Part shown: in pieces, positions 1-47,263 of the stretch | Layout of the letters: each line of letters opens with the position of its first letter | Position numbering within the stretch: position 1 is the first letter of the stretch | Assembly: GCA_036898135.1 (NCBI GenBank) | Contig: CM072514.1 | Span: 6,572,029-6,636,028 of the forward strand | Length of the DNA stretch: 64,000 nucleotides | Source of the DNA: Oncomelania hupensis | Taxonomy: Eukaryota > Mollusca > Gastropoda > Littorinimorpha > Pomatiopsidae | Direction of reading: 5' to 3' | Position numbers and translations under genes: made by a program | Notes under the pieces: generated by a model | Database searches by the model: none | What the model was told of the DNA's origin: nothing | What the model saw: only the letters and a program-made list of their open reading frames with translations

Positions 1-1697
1 CACGATCCAAAGCAAGTCTGGCATATGCCTTACAGAAGAACAAGAAGTCTTGGACAGATGGACAGAGTACTGCTCTGACCTTTACGACCATACACCAAAT
101 GGAGACCCATCAGTTCTAGCATGTCCCGAAAACAGAGAAGAAGAAGAAATCCTCCCAATTATCCGGGAAAGGTTGAGGCAGCAGTGCAATCGCTAAAGAA
201 AGGGAAGTCAGCGGGAGTGGACAACATACCCGCGGAACTGCTACAAGCAGGAGGAGAAGCGAGGATTGATGCCCTCACCATTATCTGTAACAAGATCTGG
301 CAGAGTGGAGAGTGGCCTATACCATGGGCCAAGTCGCTTGTCATCACTCTTCCCAAAAATGGTAACCTTCAGGAGTGTGAAAATTACCGCACCATCAGCC
401 TCATCAGCCATCCCAGCAAGATCCTCCTGAAAATAATACTCAACAGGTTGAAACCCCAAGCTGAACAAATCATAGCTGAAGAACAAGCAGGATTCAATGC
501 AGGGCGAAGTACCACTGAACAGATTTTCAACCTCAGAATAATCTGTGAGAAATACCTACAGCACCAACAACATCTATATGATGTGTTCATAGACTTCAAG
601 AAGGCGTTTGACCGAGTCTGGCATGCAGCTCTATGGGCAACAATGAAAGTGTACAACATCAGCGCTAAAATTATTGAAGTAATCAAAAGCCTGTATGACA
701 AGGCTACCAGTGCAGTCCTCCACAACAGCGCCATCGGGAACTGGTTCAGAACAACAATCAGTGAGCGTCAAGGATGCCTACTTTCTCCAACACCCTTCAA
801 CATCTTCCTAGAGCGCATTATGTTAGATGCTCTTGCAGATCACGAAGGCACAGTCAGCATAGGGGGTAGAGTAATCTCCAATCTTCGTTTTGCGGATGAC
901 ATTGATGGATTGGCTAAAGAGGAACAAGAACTGGAACAGCTGGTACAGAGGCTTGACACCACCTCCAAAGCTTATGGAATAAAAATAAGTGCAGAGAAGA
1001 CCAAAATGATGACCAACAACACCAATGGCATCAACACGGACATCAAAGTCCAAGGCCAATACCTCAACACAGTGCATAGCTTCAAATATTTAGGAGCCAT
1101 TTTATCAGACAATGCGTCCCGACAGGAAGTCCTCCAGGATCGCACAAACAACTGCTGCCCTGACAAGGTTGAAGCCATTTGGAAAGATAGGACCATCAGT
1201 CTACATTCCAAAGTAAGACTGCTGCGCTCCCTTGTCATCTCCATCTTCCTATATGCTTGCGAAGCATGGACCCTCGCAGCAGATCTCCAATGAAGAATAC
1301 AAAGCATGGAGATGAGGTGCTACAGAACACTTCTGGGCATTTCCTATACCCAACACATCACCAACGACGAAGTCCGACAGACCATAACACAAGCCATTGG
1401 ACAACACGATGACCTGCTCACAGTGGTGAAGAAACGGAAACTCCGATGGTATGGCCACGTCACCATATCATCAGGCCTTGCAAAGACTATTCTGCAAGGC
1501 ACAGTGCAAGGAAGTAGAAGAAGAATGAGACCGAAAAAGAGGTGGGAGGACAACATTCGAGAATGGACTGGTTTGACACTGAGCAAAGACATCAGGGCTG
1601 CTGAGGACAGAGAAAGATGAAGTATGCTGGTTAAACGATCATCTGTGGTGCCCCTACGACCTCAGGTTTACGGGACAGGACAGGATAGGATAGGATA
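1..1697 (+). mobile_element. RTE-like LINE copy, 5'-truncated by the window, with GGATA tail
   Basis: The sequence is open at the left edge and matches the LINE copies at 14618 (same strand) and 22386-23873 (opposite strand). It runs from the endonuclease-RT linker through reverse transcriptase and the C-terminal domain to a short 3' UTR. It ends in a degenerate GGATA/GGACA tandem tail at 1672-1697. The same tail closes other copies at 5796, 22386, 24153, 25655 and 60992, so it defines the 3' end of the family. The nearest recognised group is the RTE-like 'endonuclease-reverse transcriptase' LINEs abundant in molluscs; the clade assignment is inference. Confidence 0.85.
121..1675 (+). pseudogene. 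LINE reverse transcriptase, broken
   Basis: This is the RT and C-terminal part of the LINE ORF2-type protein. Visible motifs, in order, are the fingers region (LKKGKSAGVDNIPAELL), the palm Asp in FIDFKKAFDRVW, the RQGCLLSP block and the catalytic FADD near 890-900. These are followed by a thumb and the C-terminal segment with LRWYGHV and RPKKRWEDNIREW. Breaks: a small indel near 160-172 shifts the frame relative to the upstream linker, a TGA at 1291-1293 replaces an Arg codon, and a TGA at 1618-1620 replaces a Trp codon seen in the copy at 24153. The ATG at 121 is not a true start. The enzyme would copy LINE RNA at a nicked target (target-primed reverse transcription), but this copy cannot make it. 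Confidence 0.85.
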
Positions 1698-2352
1698 GTT
1701 TGTTTGTTTGTTTCCACACCTCGTGGAAGTTGCCGCGTAGGCGGAAGATCCACAGGATCCTTCATGGTGGGCAGGAAAGTACATGAAGAAAACTCTTTTT
1801 GAAAAAGCCGAACACGTCCTTTGCTGACTGAAATATCGCAATTTTTTCACAGGAAAATAATATTGCACAGCAGCAATAACATGGATTCTCACTGGTCCAC
1901 TTCATCTTAAGGCACTTTCTAATTGGTCGGGAGGACTTACTTTTCTTTGTCAGGTTATTGTAGAAGATGACGTCATCATGCCAACTCGAGCATCAGCCAG
2001 AGGATCGCCGAAACAAAATCGCAGGGGACTTGCTTGATTTTATTAGTTTATTCCCCCACTTAAATGTTTTTTAACAAGGACTTACTCTATGATATCTCCA
2101 AATCTAAACATAGTTCGGATTTGATTTTTACAGGTAAGATGCGTCATTCTCTTGCATGTTTGATGGCGCAAAAAACTCATTTTCGACCTTAGGTGGACTT
2201 ACTCGGTTTTGTCAAATCACGGCAGTAATTCTGCCCAACATCCTACCTATTATTGTTATATGTTACCACAAAACTGATAGAGGCATTACAATGCCAGTGC
2301 TCCCAGATTTGGGGTGACACTGAACAAGTTAACAATACATATTGTCTTTGTT
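1698..2352. other. Intergenic or intronic, no feature recognised
   Basis: AT-moderate unique-looking sequence with no supported ORF, tandem array or repeat shared with the rest of the window. If host gene 1 continues to the left, this is intron. Confidence 0.4.
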
Positions 2353-2357
2353 ATGGC

Positions 2358-3797
2358 TGTCACGAGAGACTAGATTTTAACCCAGCACTACGTATACTCG
2401 CATTGAATAAGTTAGCCTACTAGCCTATGTACATTAACTTCGCTGAACAGAAGACGACACAAGTCAATGGTGGGCTAAGCATGTGTATGCGGACGCTGGC
2501 TATTAGGCAGTGACCTCATTCGCATCACATAAAGGAACACCCACCCATGCCCGAGTAAGCTCAGGTAGACTAGTTCTAGCCGGTTTAAGCGGACCACAGA
2601 CTAGGTAGATTCATTCGTTGTGTAGACCGCACGCAAGAAGGAGCTACACTCTGAAAGATTTCTCTAATTAAGGACTGAAGTAGGGACTGGTGAAATTCTA
2701 TTCAACCTAGTTAGCCACAGCCTGACATTGTCAAAAATGTAAATGATCTATCTTTTGTTTCATCGCGATTTATTGATATTATTATTGAATTATGTTTGTG
2801 AAGTTTGCCATGTTTAAAATTGTGAATGTTAGTCAAGCTTTGCGTGACCACGTGGCGGACACACGACCGGCATCGCCACCGTGAAGCTTCCCCTAGAGGC
2901 CCACTGTTGTTTGTCCTATGTGTATTCTTGCAGACCAGTGGCTGTAATGGAGAACATGTAGATGGTTGATTATTGCTCCATGTGTTTAGTTTAGCCATGC
3001 TGTATATAGGAATTATAGTGGAGATTCCAGCGGACCACTGAGGTAGAAAAATGATCGTCCATTGTTTGTATTAGTGGACTGGTCACTGAGGGCTATTTCG
3101 GCCATCGGAGAGACGCTCTGCACACACCTAGTATACACGGTGTTACAGAAATTCGTCTCATATTTTGCAGATGAGCAGGCATTGTTGGCCCGAAGCTGAA
3201 GGAAGACCATTGCGCGTCACCTCTGACATTTGGCCTGCAGTGGATTCGAGCCCTGAGCTACGATAACACAACAGTCCGCCAGCCAGGAGAAAACTCCACC
3301 ACAACACAGCTCTTCAACGAAAAAAGCTAAGTGCTAACAAAATCGTGCACCAAAACTGTTCTAGAACGGAATGTGCGATCGTCCCCTCTTCCAGAAACCG
3401 GAATAGGAGGACAGGCAGATCGATTAGCCCTATGATGAGACAATAGCTGCAGAAACCTATCAAGGACCGAACTATTCGAAGTGAATTTGGACATTTAAGT
3501 TAGTATATAGATTATAAGATTTTGTATAGAGTAGAGGAAATAAATGTGTGATATTTACTGTTAACAAGTGACTGGACTACCTATGTTTCATAGCCGTGTG
3601 AGAGCTAGTGTGTCAGTGAATCTCTTACCATTTTTTTTCTATCTCTGTAACCCCAGCCTAAATACAGACCGAGCTAAACTTATAAATGTATTAAGATTAG
3701 TCACCGGGAGATTAACTAGCGATCCCCATCGACGAAAGACGAATGGGTAATAGCATTCCATTGTGCAGAGCGCAGCAACAATAGACCCACCGTCACA
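2358..3797 (+). mobile_element. Solo LTR, family LTR-2, 1440 bp
   Basis: The segment begins TGTCAC and ends GTCACA, giving the usual TG...CA LTR termini. It is flanked by a perfect 5-bp target duplication, ATGGC at 2353-2357 and 3798-3802. A diverged copy lies in inverse orientation at 27284-30396. An AATAAA-like signal occurs near 3538, compatible with the R region. No internal retroelement sequence is attached, so this is a solo LTR left by LTR-LTR recombination. Superfamily is unknown; a 5-bp duplication fits Ty3/gypsy or BEL/Pao. Confidence 0.8.
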
Positions 3798-3853
3798 ATG
3801 GCTATATCGTATAGAACTAGGTAAATCAATAATACAATGACAAAGTGAGCTAC

Positions 3854-39905
<36,052 letters not shown>

Positions 39906-40349
39906 GGTGGTTAGTCTGTCACTGCACACACACCCTGATAGAGACAGTTCTCGGTACAGTTTTAACACTGTCGGTTAGGACCAGGAAGCGAAATCTCAAA
40001 CCAATCGTTATCAGTACCTAGTACTGTAAAGTATCTTGTTCAAAATATAGTTCAGCTTCAGCTCTGTTGAATTAGATTTGATATAATCTAGCTCTTTCCC
40101 TCTCTCTCTGCGTGTAGTCAAAATACCTTTCATTAACTAACTCCGGAAATGCTAATGTAGTTGTTGTATTTCTAGACATTATCTGGAAATACCTTGAAAC
40201 AGTCGAGGATGAGGGGGTAGGAGTGATGGGGGAGGGGAGGAGAACGGGAGAGGAAGGAATCACCACGAGGCAAACGTTGGTCGGTCGGTCGGTATATCGA
40301 TGGGTCCATCTGTCGATCCGTTGGAAGTCATTCCTTAAGAACCACTTTG

Positions 40350-40452
40350 CGTACATTTTATCTGCTGCCAAGCATGTTAGGTCTTTCGTATTAGTTTTTG
40401 TACTTTCTCAAAGGTCAAGGTCATTGCGCTTCACCATTTTCTAAACGATGTT
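40350..40452. repeat. R2 fragment, inverted
   Basis: CAAAGGTCAAGGTCATTG and ACCATTTTCTAAAC match the inverse of the cassette intron repeat near 20495-20535. Confidence 0.6.
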
Positions 40453-40800
40453 TTTTGTGCTTTATCTAAAAACGGGCTGATTCGATATTCCTTACAACAA
40501 ATGTCTTGCAGATAGTTCGGCCTAGTTTGTCCATGTTTTCTTTTTGCTTTGTTAGGATAAAAAGGAGTCACAGCACTGCCAAAACAATGAACTCTTTTGA
40601 AAATATTTATTTCTCGGCTATGTGTGTGAGTATGCGCAAATACATTTCAATGACTTGCAATCTGGTTTTATTTAAAATCAGCGATAGCAAACATTTTCCT
40701 TTCTTTATCTTTTCCTCCAACCCCCGCCCTTCTTCTCTCTGTCTTGGGGCACCAGTCCTTGAATGTGTTTTGGATAGGTTGTGTTTGTTAATTTATTTAT
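40453..40800. other. Upstream of gene 1, nothing recognised
   Basis: Could contain promoter sequence for gene 1 but no TATA/initiator arrangement is convincing. Confidence 0.3.
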
Positions 40801-40814
40801 TTATTTACTTATTT

Positions 40815-40816
<2 letters not shown>

Positions 40817-40895
<79 letters not shown>
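40817..40895. repeat. (ATG)n microsatellite
   Basis: About 26 units. Confidence 0.97.
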
Positions 40896-40898
<3 letters not shown>

Positions 40899-40899
40899 G

Positions 40900-41470
40900 T
40901 AATACACATTGCTGCGATCGGTACAAAGTATCGCCAAAACTCCCGCTAGCAGCAGGTGAAAGTATTCCCTCCATCCCTTCAAAGTATACTTTGGGCTCGC
41001 TGCTAGCCGCGGATGCGAAGCGCACTACTGTTTAAAAGTGACGGAAAGAGCGGAATATTGCTACAAGGGTTCGGGTAATGGTTAGTTGTAGATCTATCCC
41101 TAGCCCTTGCCCTAACCCTTTTCTCTACAAAAATGCTTTTACCGTCCCAAAAACCCATTTGCCTTCTTGGATTCTTAAATTGTATGAAACCAAGTGAGGA
41201 CACTATCCGGCGTCAATAAACGGTTCGAAAAAATTCTCAGACGGTTCGTAAAAGACAGTTGACCTAGAAACAACTACAGCGTGACCTAATTCGTCGCCTA
41301 GAGGAGACGAAACTTACTTTCCTGTTTGTAGTCTTTCACCGACACTGTAACTGAGCAGACTGCTAACCTCGCTTACCTCCCTTCAAGGTACAAGGGACAT
41401 ACTTTGGCTGCTGCGCAGCGTGTGCCTGGAGTATACTTTCTTTCGATCGCAGCTATGTGCAATGGGTGGA
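40900..41470. repeat. Diverged inverted repeat pair beside GAT/ATG arrays
   Basis: 40903-41000 (…GCTGCGATCGGTACAAAG…) is related in inverse to 41375-41475 (…CGATCGCAGC…); each is bordered by an ATG-type array (40817; 41466-41510). About 370 bp without other features lie between them. Confidence 0.5.
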
Positions 41471-41552
41471 TGATGACGATGATGATGATGAAGACGACGA
41501 TGATGGTAACTGTTGTTATCGTTATATCCTTCACTGTGATTTTTTTTTTGTC

Positions 41553-41790
41553 CCACCGACGTAGCTCAAGTGGTAGAACGTTCGTCTGGCACACCAATGA
41601 CCCAGGTTCAAATCCCGTGGTGGGCGAAATGAAAGTAGCCATTTTCACTGTCCCTTTCAGCAGTAGGAATGCTTTGGTGGTTCAGAGTTAGTTTAGGTTA
41701 CTACCCCTTGGTCCCTGGGATGGTTATCCCCATCTACCATATCGCCAATGGTGGGTGTATACGTTAAACTTCAAGGTTCATTCATTCACT
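41553..41790 (+). mobile_element. tRNA-derived SINE
   Basis: The tRNA-like head has A box TAGCTCAAGTGG and B box GGTTCAAATCC about 45 bp apart, in a CCCACC...GGTGGG acceptor-like frame. It is followed by a body with TTTTCACTGTCCC and a CATTCATTC-type end. The tRNA fold is not preserved well enough for a functional tRNA. Confidence 0.75.
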
Positions 41791-41904
41791 GTGTTTGTTG
41801 TAATACTACCCCCCCCCCCTCCCCCTTCTCCCCGTAATATACGTGTGTGATTGTTCAAACTCAAGTGAAACTCAAGTACGTATCTAATATTTAAAAAAAG
41901 AAAG

Positions 41905-42105
41905 AGATGGCAACGCACTGAAATGTATTTTTAGACATTCACACACAGCCGAAAAATCAGCATTTTCAAAAGTGTTGAATTTGTTGGCGATGTAGTGACA
42001 GGGCGTTATGCTAATGAAGCAAAAGTAAATCATGGAATGGTAAGCCAATACCTAAACTATCTGCAAGCAAAATAAAATCAAAATCGGCCCTGCCAAGTTT
42101 TACTT
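41905..42105. repeat. R2 copy outside the gene
   Basis: Matches the cassette-intron sequence (GATGGCAA..., GCATTTTCAAAAGTG, AACTATCTGCAAG) with many differences. Confidence 0.65.
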
Positions 42106-42280
42106 ATTTGTGTTGCAGAGGAAACGTGCTACACATTTCTGAGTTCTATTTACACGCAGCCTCGCTTTCCCCGAGGAACGGGAGCGCACGTACGTCCCTA
42201 GGCGTAAATAAGAATCTTGCGCTACAGTTTCCACTAAACGTGCGACCTTGACGCTAGCTGAGTGTCAGAGATCTATCAAG

Positions 42281-42926
42281 CTGTGTGTAGACTGTGTGTA
42301 GACAGTGTGTAGACTGTGTGTAGACTTTGTGTGCACTGTTTGTAGACTGTGTGTAGGTGTGTAGACTGTGTGTAGACTGTGTGTAGGCTGTGTGTTGACT
42401 GTGTGTAGACTGTGTGTAGGCTGTGTGTAGGCAGTGTGTAGGCAGTGTGTAGGCTGTGTGTAGACTGTGTGTAGGCAGTGTGTAGATTGTGTGTAGACTG
42501 TGTGTACACTGTGTGTAGACTGTGTGTAGGCTGTGTGTTGACTGTGTGTTGACTGTGTGTAGGCAGTGTGTAGGCAGTGTGTAGGCAGTGTGTAGACTGT
42601 GTGTAGACTGTGTGTAGGCTGTGTGTAGGCTGTGTGTAGGCAGTGTGTAGGCAGTGTGTAGACTGTGTGTAGACTTTGTGTAGACTGTGTGTAGGCAGTG
42701 TGTAGATTGTGTGTACACTGTGTGTAGACTGTATGTAGGCTGTGTGTAGACTGTGTGTAGACTGTGTGTAGGCTGTGTGTAGACTGTGTGTAGGCAGTGT
42801 GTAGACTGTGTGTAGACTGTGTGTAGGCAGTGTGTAGACTGTGTGTAGACTGTATGTAGGCAGTGTGTAGACTGTGTGTAGACTGTGTGTAGGCAGTGTG
42901 TAGATTGTGTGTAGACTGTGTGTAGG
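42281..42926. repeat. 11-bp minisatellite, nearly 60 units
   Basis: Unit TGTGTAGRCWG, with a two-site choice (A/G and T/A) varying from unit to unit. On the minus strand two of the three frames stay open throughout, giving His/Thr/Tyr/Ser-rich 11-residue periodic peptides. No start context, splice signal or conservation suggests coding. Confidence 0.95.
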
Positions 42927-42959
42927 TGTACGCTTTCAACAGCCTCTGACACATTGGGG

Positions 42960-43850
42960 TCATCGTCGCTTTCGGGCCTACTCCTGCTAACATAAATTAG
43001 TAAAGGTCCGATAAGGGCAAGAGGTCTAATATTAAACTACACAGTTCATCAGCGTTGAAGTGGGTGAACATCAAAACTTTTCGAGGCATCTTGCTATTGT
43101 CATGCTTTCAATGCCAAATTGTTGTTACGTGTGCGGCCGACCTATGTAACAAGTGTTGGTGATAAAGATCATACGTGAAAACAACACCACACAACTTTCT
43201 CAACTAGTTTACGTTTTGATTTGACACTGAATGCTCCCAAATCAGATAAGAGGATTCAAGATACGCTAAGGGGGTCTACCTGTTGTATTGATTTTGCTTT
43301 ACAGTGCACACAAACACACACCCTCCCTCACGCACACACAAACACACCCAATCGCTCACACATACCCGCACACCCACCCACAAACACCCACACACACACT
43401 CACACAAACGACTCACTCATACATGCACTAGCCGAGAACAAACAAGATATATATATATTAACAGGCTGACAATGGTGAAGTGCGCAGCATGTAGAAACGT
43501 AACTCTTAACTCAGTGGAAAGTTGTTCTTATACAGCGAGTTTACCAGCTCCGAGAGTGCCCAAGGCGCTGGCCGATGAATCAGGATTGAAACCAAGCCGC
43601 CAAAGATGCACATTTGCTGCCAGCTTGAACATCGTACACATTTAACGTCACGGTCCACTGTGCCACCTCATCACCATTGGACAGTAGCACGAAGAATACT
43701 GTTTATATTACGTTATGTTTCTTTCACAAAGTTAGTTTTTTTTCCCATCTACCTTGCCAGCCAACCAATTTGTGGATACTTTTTTTGTTGTATCATAAAG
43801 ATGTTTTTTCTGAGAAACTTCATTCAGGCGTTTTATCTTGCTTTGGAAAA
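42960..43850. other. No gene recognised; CA-rich patch
   Basis: (CA)-rich stretch at about 43304-43410; the rest is unassigned. Confidence 0.5.
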
Positions 43851-43960
43851 TCAGTCCCTTGATTCTTACCAAGCCCAGCTGTTACCCTGACGAGCTGAGA
43901 ACACAGAGACATGGCCATCTGTTTCTATGGCACACATCCACAAATACAAACCATTGGCAT
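43850..43960. repeat. Dispersed repeat shared with 45778-45884
   Basis: Both have CAGTCCCTTGATTC, CTGACGAGCTGAGAACAC and TCTATGGCACA. The second copy is the insertion site of the LTR element at 45885. Confidence 0.75.
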
Positions 43961-44054
43961 AAGAGAAGAGAAGATAGACCTTTCATATCATTCCCTCATT
44001 CCACGGAGGACAGTGTCTAGTTAGGATTTGTATCCGAGATGCTATCAATCACAT

Positions 44055-44229
44055 GCGCTTGTATCTGGACACGCGAGCGCCTACGCCTGTGACGCGTCTC
44101 CCTTTGGTTATCTATAATACATAACCAAAGGGAGACGCGTCACAGGCATAGGCGCTCGCGTCTGTGACGCAGATAACCAAAGGGAGACGCGTCACAGGCA
44201 TAGGCGCTCGCGTGTCCAGATACAAGCGC
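44055..44229. repeat. Palindrome with 59-bp arms and a duplicated inner arm
   Basis: Left arm 44055-44113 and right arm 44171-44229 are complementary with one mismatch seen. The 57-bp spacer contains a further copy of the right-arm core (44121-44160), so the left arm can pair with either copy. Flanks (GGATTTGTATCC.. at 44024; GGATTGTATCC.. at 44238) extend the symmetry imperfectly. Confidence 0.9.
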
Positions 44230-44722
44230 CTGTGTGAGGATTGTATCCAAGATGCCATCGATAAACTCCTGTCCGTCTCAGTTCAGTTCAGTTCAGTGGG
44301 TAGATTACCGTCCCCGGACACAATAGCGTATAGGGGACTTCCTGTCCGTCTCTTGAGGCGATCCACCTTTATCACTTGCGTTTTGCACACACTTTGTGTC
44401 TCCCTTGTCACACTGGCCAGCAGTCACTTTCTAAAGATAACCCTGTTCAAAACTACCAACACTGCAACCCTACATTTAACAACTATATTTAGCAATGAAT
44501 TCTCTTTCAAAAAGTTGGGTTCTTTACCAGCTCCGTTGCCAGCCAGCCAAATTGTGGATACTCTTTGTGCATGAAGATGTTTGTTTGTTTTTTCTGAGAA
44601 CTTCATTCAGGCTTCATGCTTCTCATGCTTTGGAAAGAATCGAGTAAGAGTCTCCTCTCTGAAAATCCTTACGGGAAGAGAGGGGACTATAAACTGATAA
44701 ACATAACAAGAATCGAGTTCGA

Positions 44723-45585
44723 GGGGCCGGGTAGCTCAGTTGGTAAGAGCGTCTTGCTAGTAACCGAAAGGTCGCTGGTTCGAATCCCGGATTGGTCAAC
44801 GTGTGATCATATTATTTTCCCCTTTACCAACAACTGGCCCGCTGGTGTCAGTATAAATCGGTCCAGTAGTCACCTATATGCGAAAGTGTCGTGTGACTAT
44901 AATCTACATACAAACAAGAATCGAGATGAGAGGGGCCGGGTAGCTCAGTTGGTAAGAGCGTCTTGCTAGTAACCGAAAGGTCGCTGGTTCGAATCCCGGA
45001 TTGGTCAACGTGTGATCATATTATTTTCCCCTTTACCAACAACTGGCCCGCTGGTGTCAGTATAAATCGGTCCAGTAGTCACCTATATGCGAAAGTGTCG
45101 TGTGACTATAATCTACAAACAACAAGAATCGAGTTTTTTTTTTTTCTTACCGGGAAGAGAGGGGACTATAAACTGATTAAATAAGAATCGAGCGGGGCCG
45201 GGTAGCTCAGTTGGTAAGAGCGTCTTGCTAGTAACCGAAAGGTCGCTGGTTCGAATCCCGTATTGGTCAACGTGTGATCATATTATTTTCCCCCTTACCA
45301 ACAACTGGCCCGCTGGTGTCAGTATAAATCGGTCCAGTAGTCACCTATATGCGAAAGTGTCGTGTGACTATAATCTACATACAAACAAGAATCGAGTGGG
45401 GCCGGGTAGCTCAGTTGGTAAGAGCGTCTTGCTAGTAACCGAAAGGTCGCTGGTTCGAATCCCGGATTGGTCAACGTGTGATCATATTATTTTCCCCTTT
45501 ACCAACAACTGGCCCGCTGGTGTCAGTATAAATCGGTCCAGTAGTCACCTATATGCGAAAGTGTCGTGTGACTATAATCTACAAA
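44723..45585 (+). mobile_element. Four tandem copies of a tRNA-derived SINE
   Basis: Copies start at 44723, 44932, 45194 and 45398, each about 186 bp and nearly identical. Head: GGGCCGGGTAGCTCAGTTGG (A box), anticodon-like loop CTAGTAA, B box GGTTCGAATCC. The anticodon arm pairs poorly (two mismatches). Body ends GACTATAATCTACA. Separated by an ACAAGAATCGAG linker; linker 2 also holds GGGAAGAGAGGGGAC. Similar to tRNA-Thr in the loop; source is inference. Not functional tRNAs. Confidence 0.85.
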
Positions 45586-45631
45586 ACAACAACAAAGAAT
45601 AGAGATCCGTAGGATCTCATCTTTGATATAC

Positions 45632-45690
45632 AATTCAATTCAATTCAATACAACTTTATTTATCCACATAGGGCAATTACAAGATATGAT
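45632..45690 (-). mobile_element. LINE/SINE 3' tail fragment
   Basis: CAATT tandem followed by AATACAACTTTATTTATCC, as at the 3' ends of L2-type LINEs in reverse. Confidence 0.5.
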
Positions 45691-45777
45691 GATGATAATC
45701 ATTATTGTCAGGGTGGCGACGTGGTGATCGTCCTTAACGCAGATGCAATAGGACGTTAAGCTTCGTTGTTCCTCCTC

Positions 45778-45884
45778 CAGTCCCTTGATTCATACCAAGC
45801 GATACACTGACGAGCTGAGAACACGTCGAAAGGGCGTTCTGTATTTATCTATGGCACAAATCCACATATGTGAACCAATGGGGT
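45778..45884. repeat. Second copy of the 43850 repeat, interrupted by the LTR element
   Basis: See 43850; the last five bases GGGGT are the left target duplication of the LTR element. Confidence 0.75.
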
Positions 45885-47263
45885 TGTCGCGATACAAGCG
45901 CCTACTCGACGCATCCTCGATATTCTGCTATAAGTCCAGACAATGTGTCATAGACAGTACGTCATAGACAGTGACGATAATAATATTGTTTTCGGAATGA
46001 CGCAGTATGCGACATTGTTTTTATTTAGTGTAGTTCAATTTTAGATTATTGTTACCATAGACATTTTGTGTACTATCCTTTCGATTGGCTGGATGTGGGA
46101 AATATCGTTAAGAAAAACCATTCGAGCGACCATCTTGGAGGGCAAGGAACCTATGTTTACGCCAGACCACTATTTCGGATTACTGAGGTCATAAAGTTGG
46201 TTCGAAAAGCTCGTCTCACCCTAAACAACACGTGTCGTAGACACCACAAACGAATCCTGAGCTGGTAAGTTACGATTCGATGTGTGAAGCTGGGAATGGG
46301 TAGTCTTGTGCTTGTGTCCATTGCGCCATGCGAATCATTCATCGTCCTTCATCAAGGTGATTCGTTATTATTCTTCAATGTATGCAAATTGTATGATAAT
46401 AGTTATTTTAACATGTTGTTCTCATTTCATATAAATTCTTCAGCGCGTGAAGTTTATATGGTGATAGTTAATTTAACATGTTTAGCTTAGTTCATAAAGA
46501 ATGTTGGTGCATTCTTAAACATTGGAACAGTGTGGATGAACAGCGAGGGAAAGAACATTATTATGTTTTGAGAATAAGATACAATAACCCGTGAATATGC
46601 AGGGTTCTTATTCAGACAACGTCAACGGCGTTCCTCGCTGGTCATTCAACAGGATACAGATTGTGTATTTAGTCCCTGTTAATTTGTCTGTGCGCAGGGA
46701 AAGGATTTTTGTTTTTGCTTCCTTCTTCATAATATTTTCGACTGTCGGATTCCTGATATGATCGTTTAACCTACTTCCACCCTCAACGCTTATTCTTCTG
46801 ATGACATGGAGCTCGTCATATCCCTGACGTCCATGTGAAGCCAGCTGGACGATAATCCTTTTGGTCAAACGTGAGGACAGAATTAAGTTAAACAAAAGAG
46901 ACAATTCTTCTTCTCCATCAGGGAATCCACGTCAGATAAGTGACAATTTTAATCAACAGTGAAATTCTTTAGAACCATGATTTCACGGGTTTTTGTATCA
47001 CATCATATGAAATAAATATCATCAACCATCAACCAGTGGTATTCTTTTTTTAGTTGTAAAAAAGCAAACAGGACGAATGAATAGCCAGTAATTTCTTTTA
47101 TTCTTTATTTTCTATTTCTCAACATTATTTTCTTGTTTCTTATCGATTTTAGGCATAGTAAAAAGAGGAAATTGATTCTATTCATATAAAATTCTTTTAA
47201 TATATTCATTCACCCTTTAACATCAATATATATATTAATATAAAATATATATATAACGCGACA
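45885..47263 (+). repeat. 5' LTR, 1379 bp
   Basis: Ends are an imperfect inverted repeat TGTCGCG/CGCGACA. Contains the candidate intron 46265-46697. Confidence 0.9.
46265..46697 (+). other. Candidate intron inside the LTR
   Basis: Exon end CTG, donor GTAAGT, acceptor TGTGCGCAG, exon restart GGAAAGG. The shortened copy at 49267-49983 lacks exactly this segment. The same boundaries exist in the 3' LTR (about 50371-50805). Confidence 0.8.

Noticed and set aside
40813..41035. Poly-Asp, poly-Ser or poly-Met proteins
   Set aside because: Shadows of the (ATG)n microsatellite.
42281..42926. CRISPR array
   Set aside because: Units are contiguous 11-mers without spacers, and the window is eukaryotic.
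42254..42993. Repetitive secreted or structural protein of 230-240 residues
   Set aside because: Two overlapping frames are equally open because the 11-bp unit has few stop codons on that strand; no coding signal favours either.
44723..45585. Four functional tRNA genes
   Set aside because: A and B boxes are present, but the anticodon stem has mismatches and each head is joined to a long shared non-tRNA body; tRNA-derived SINEs explain them better.
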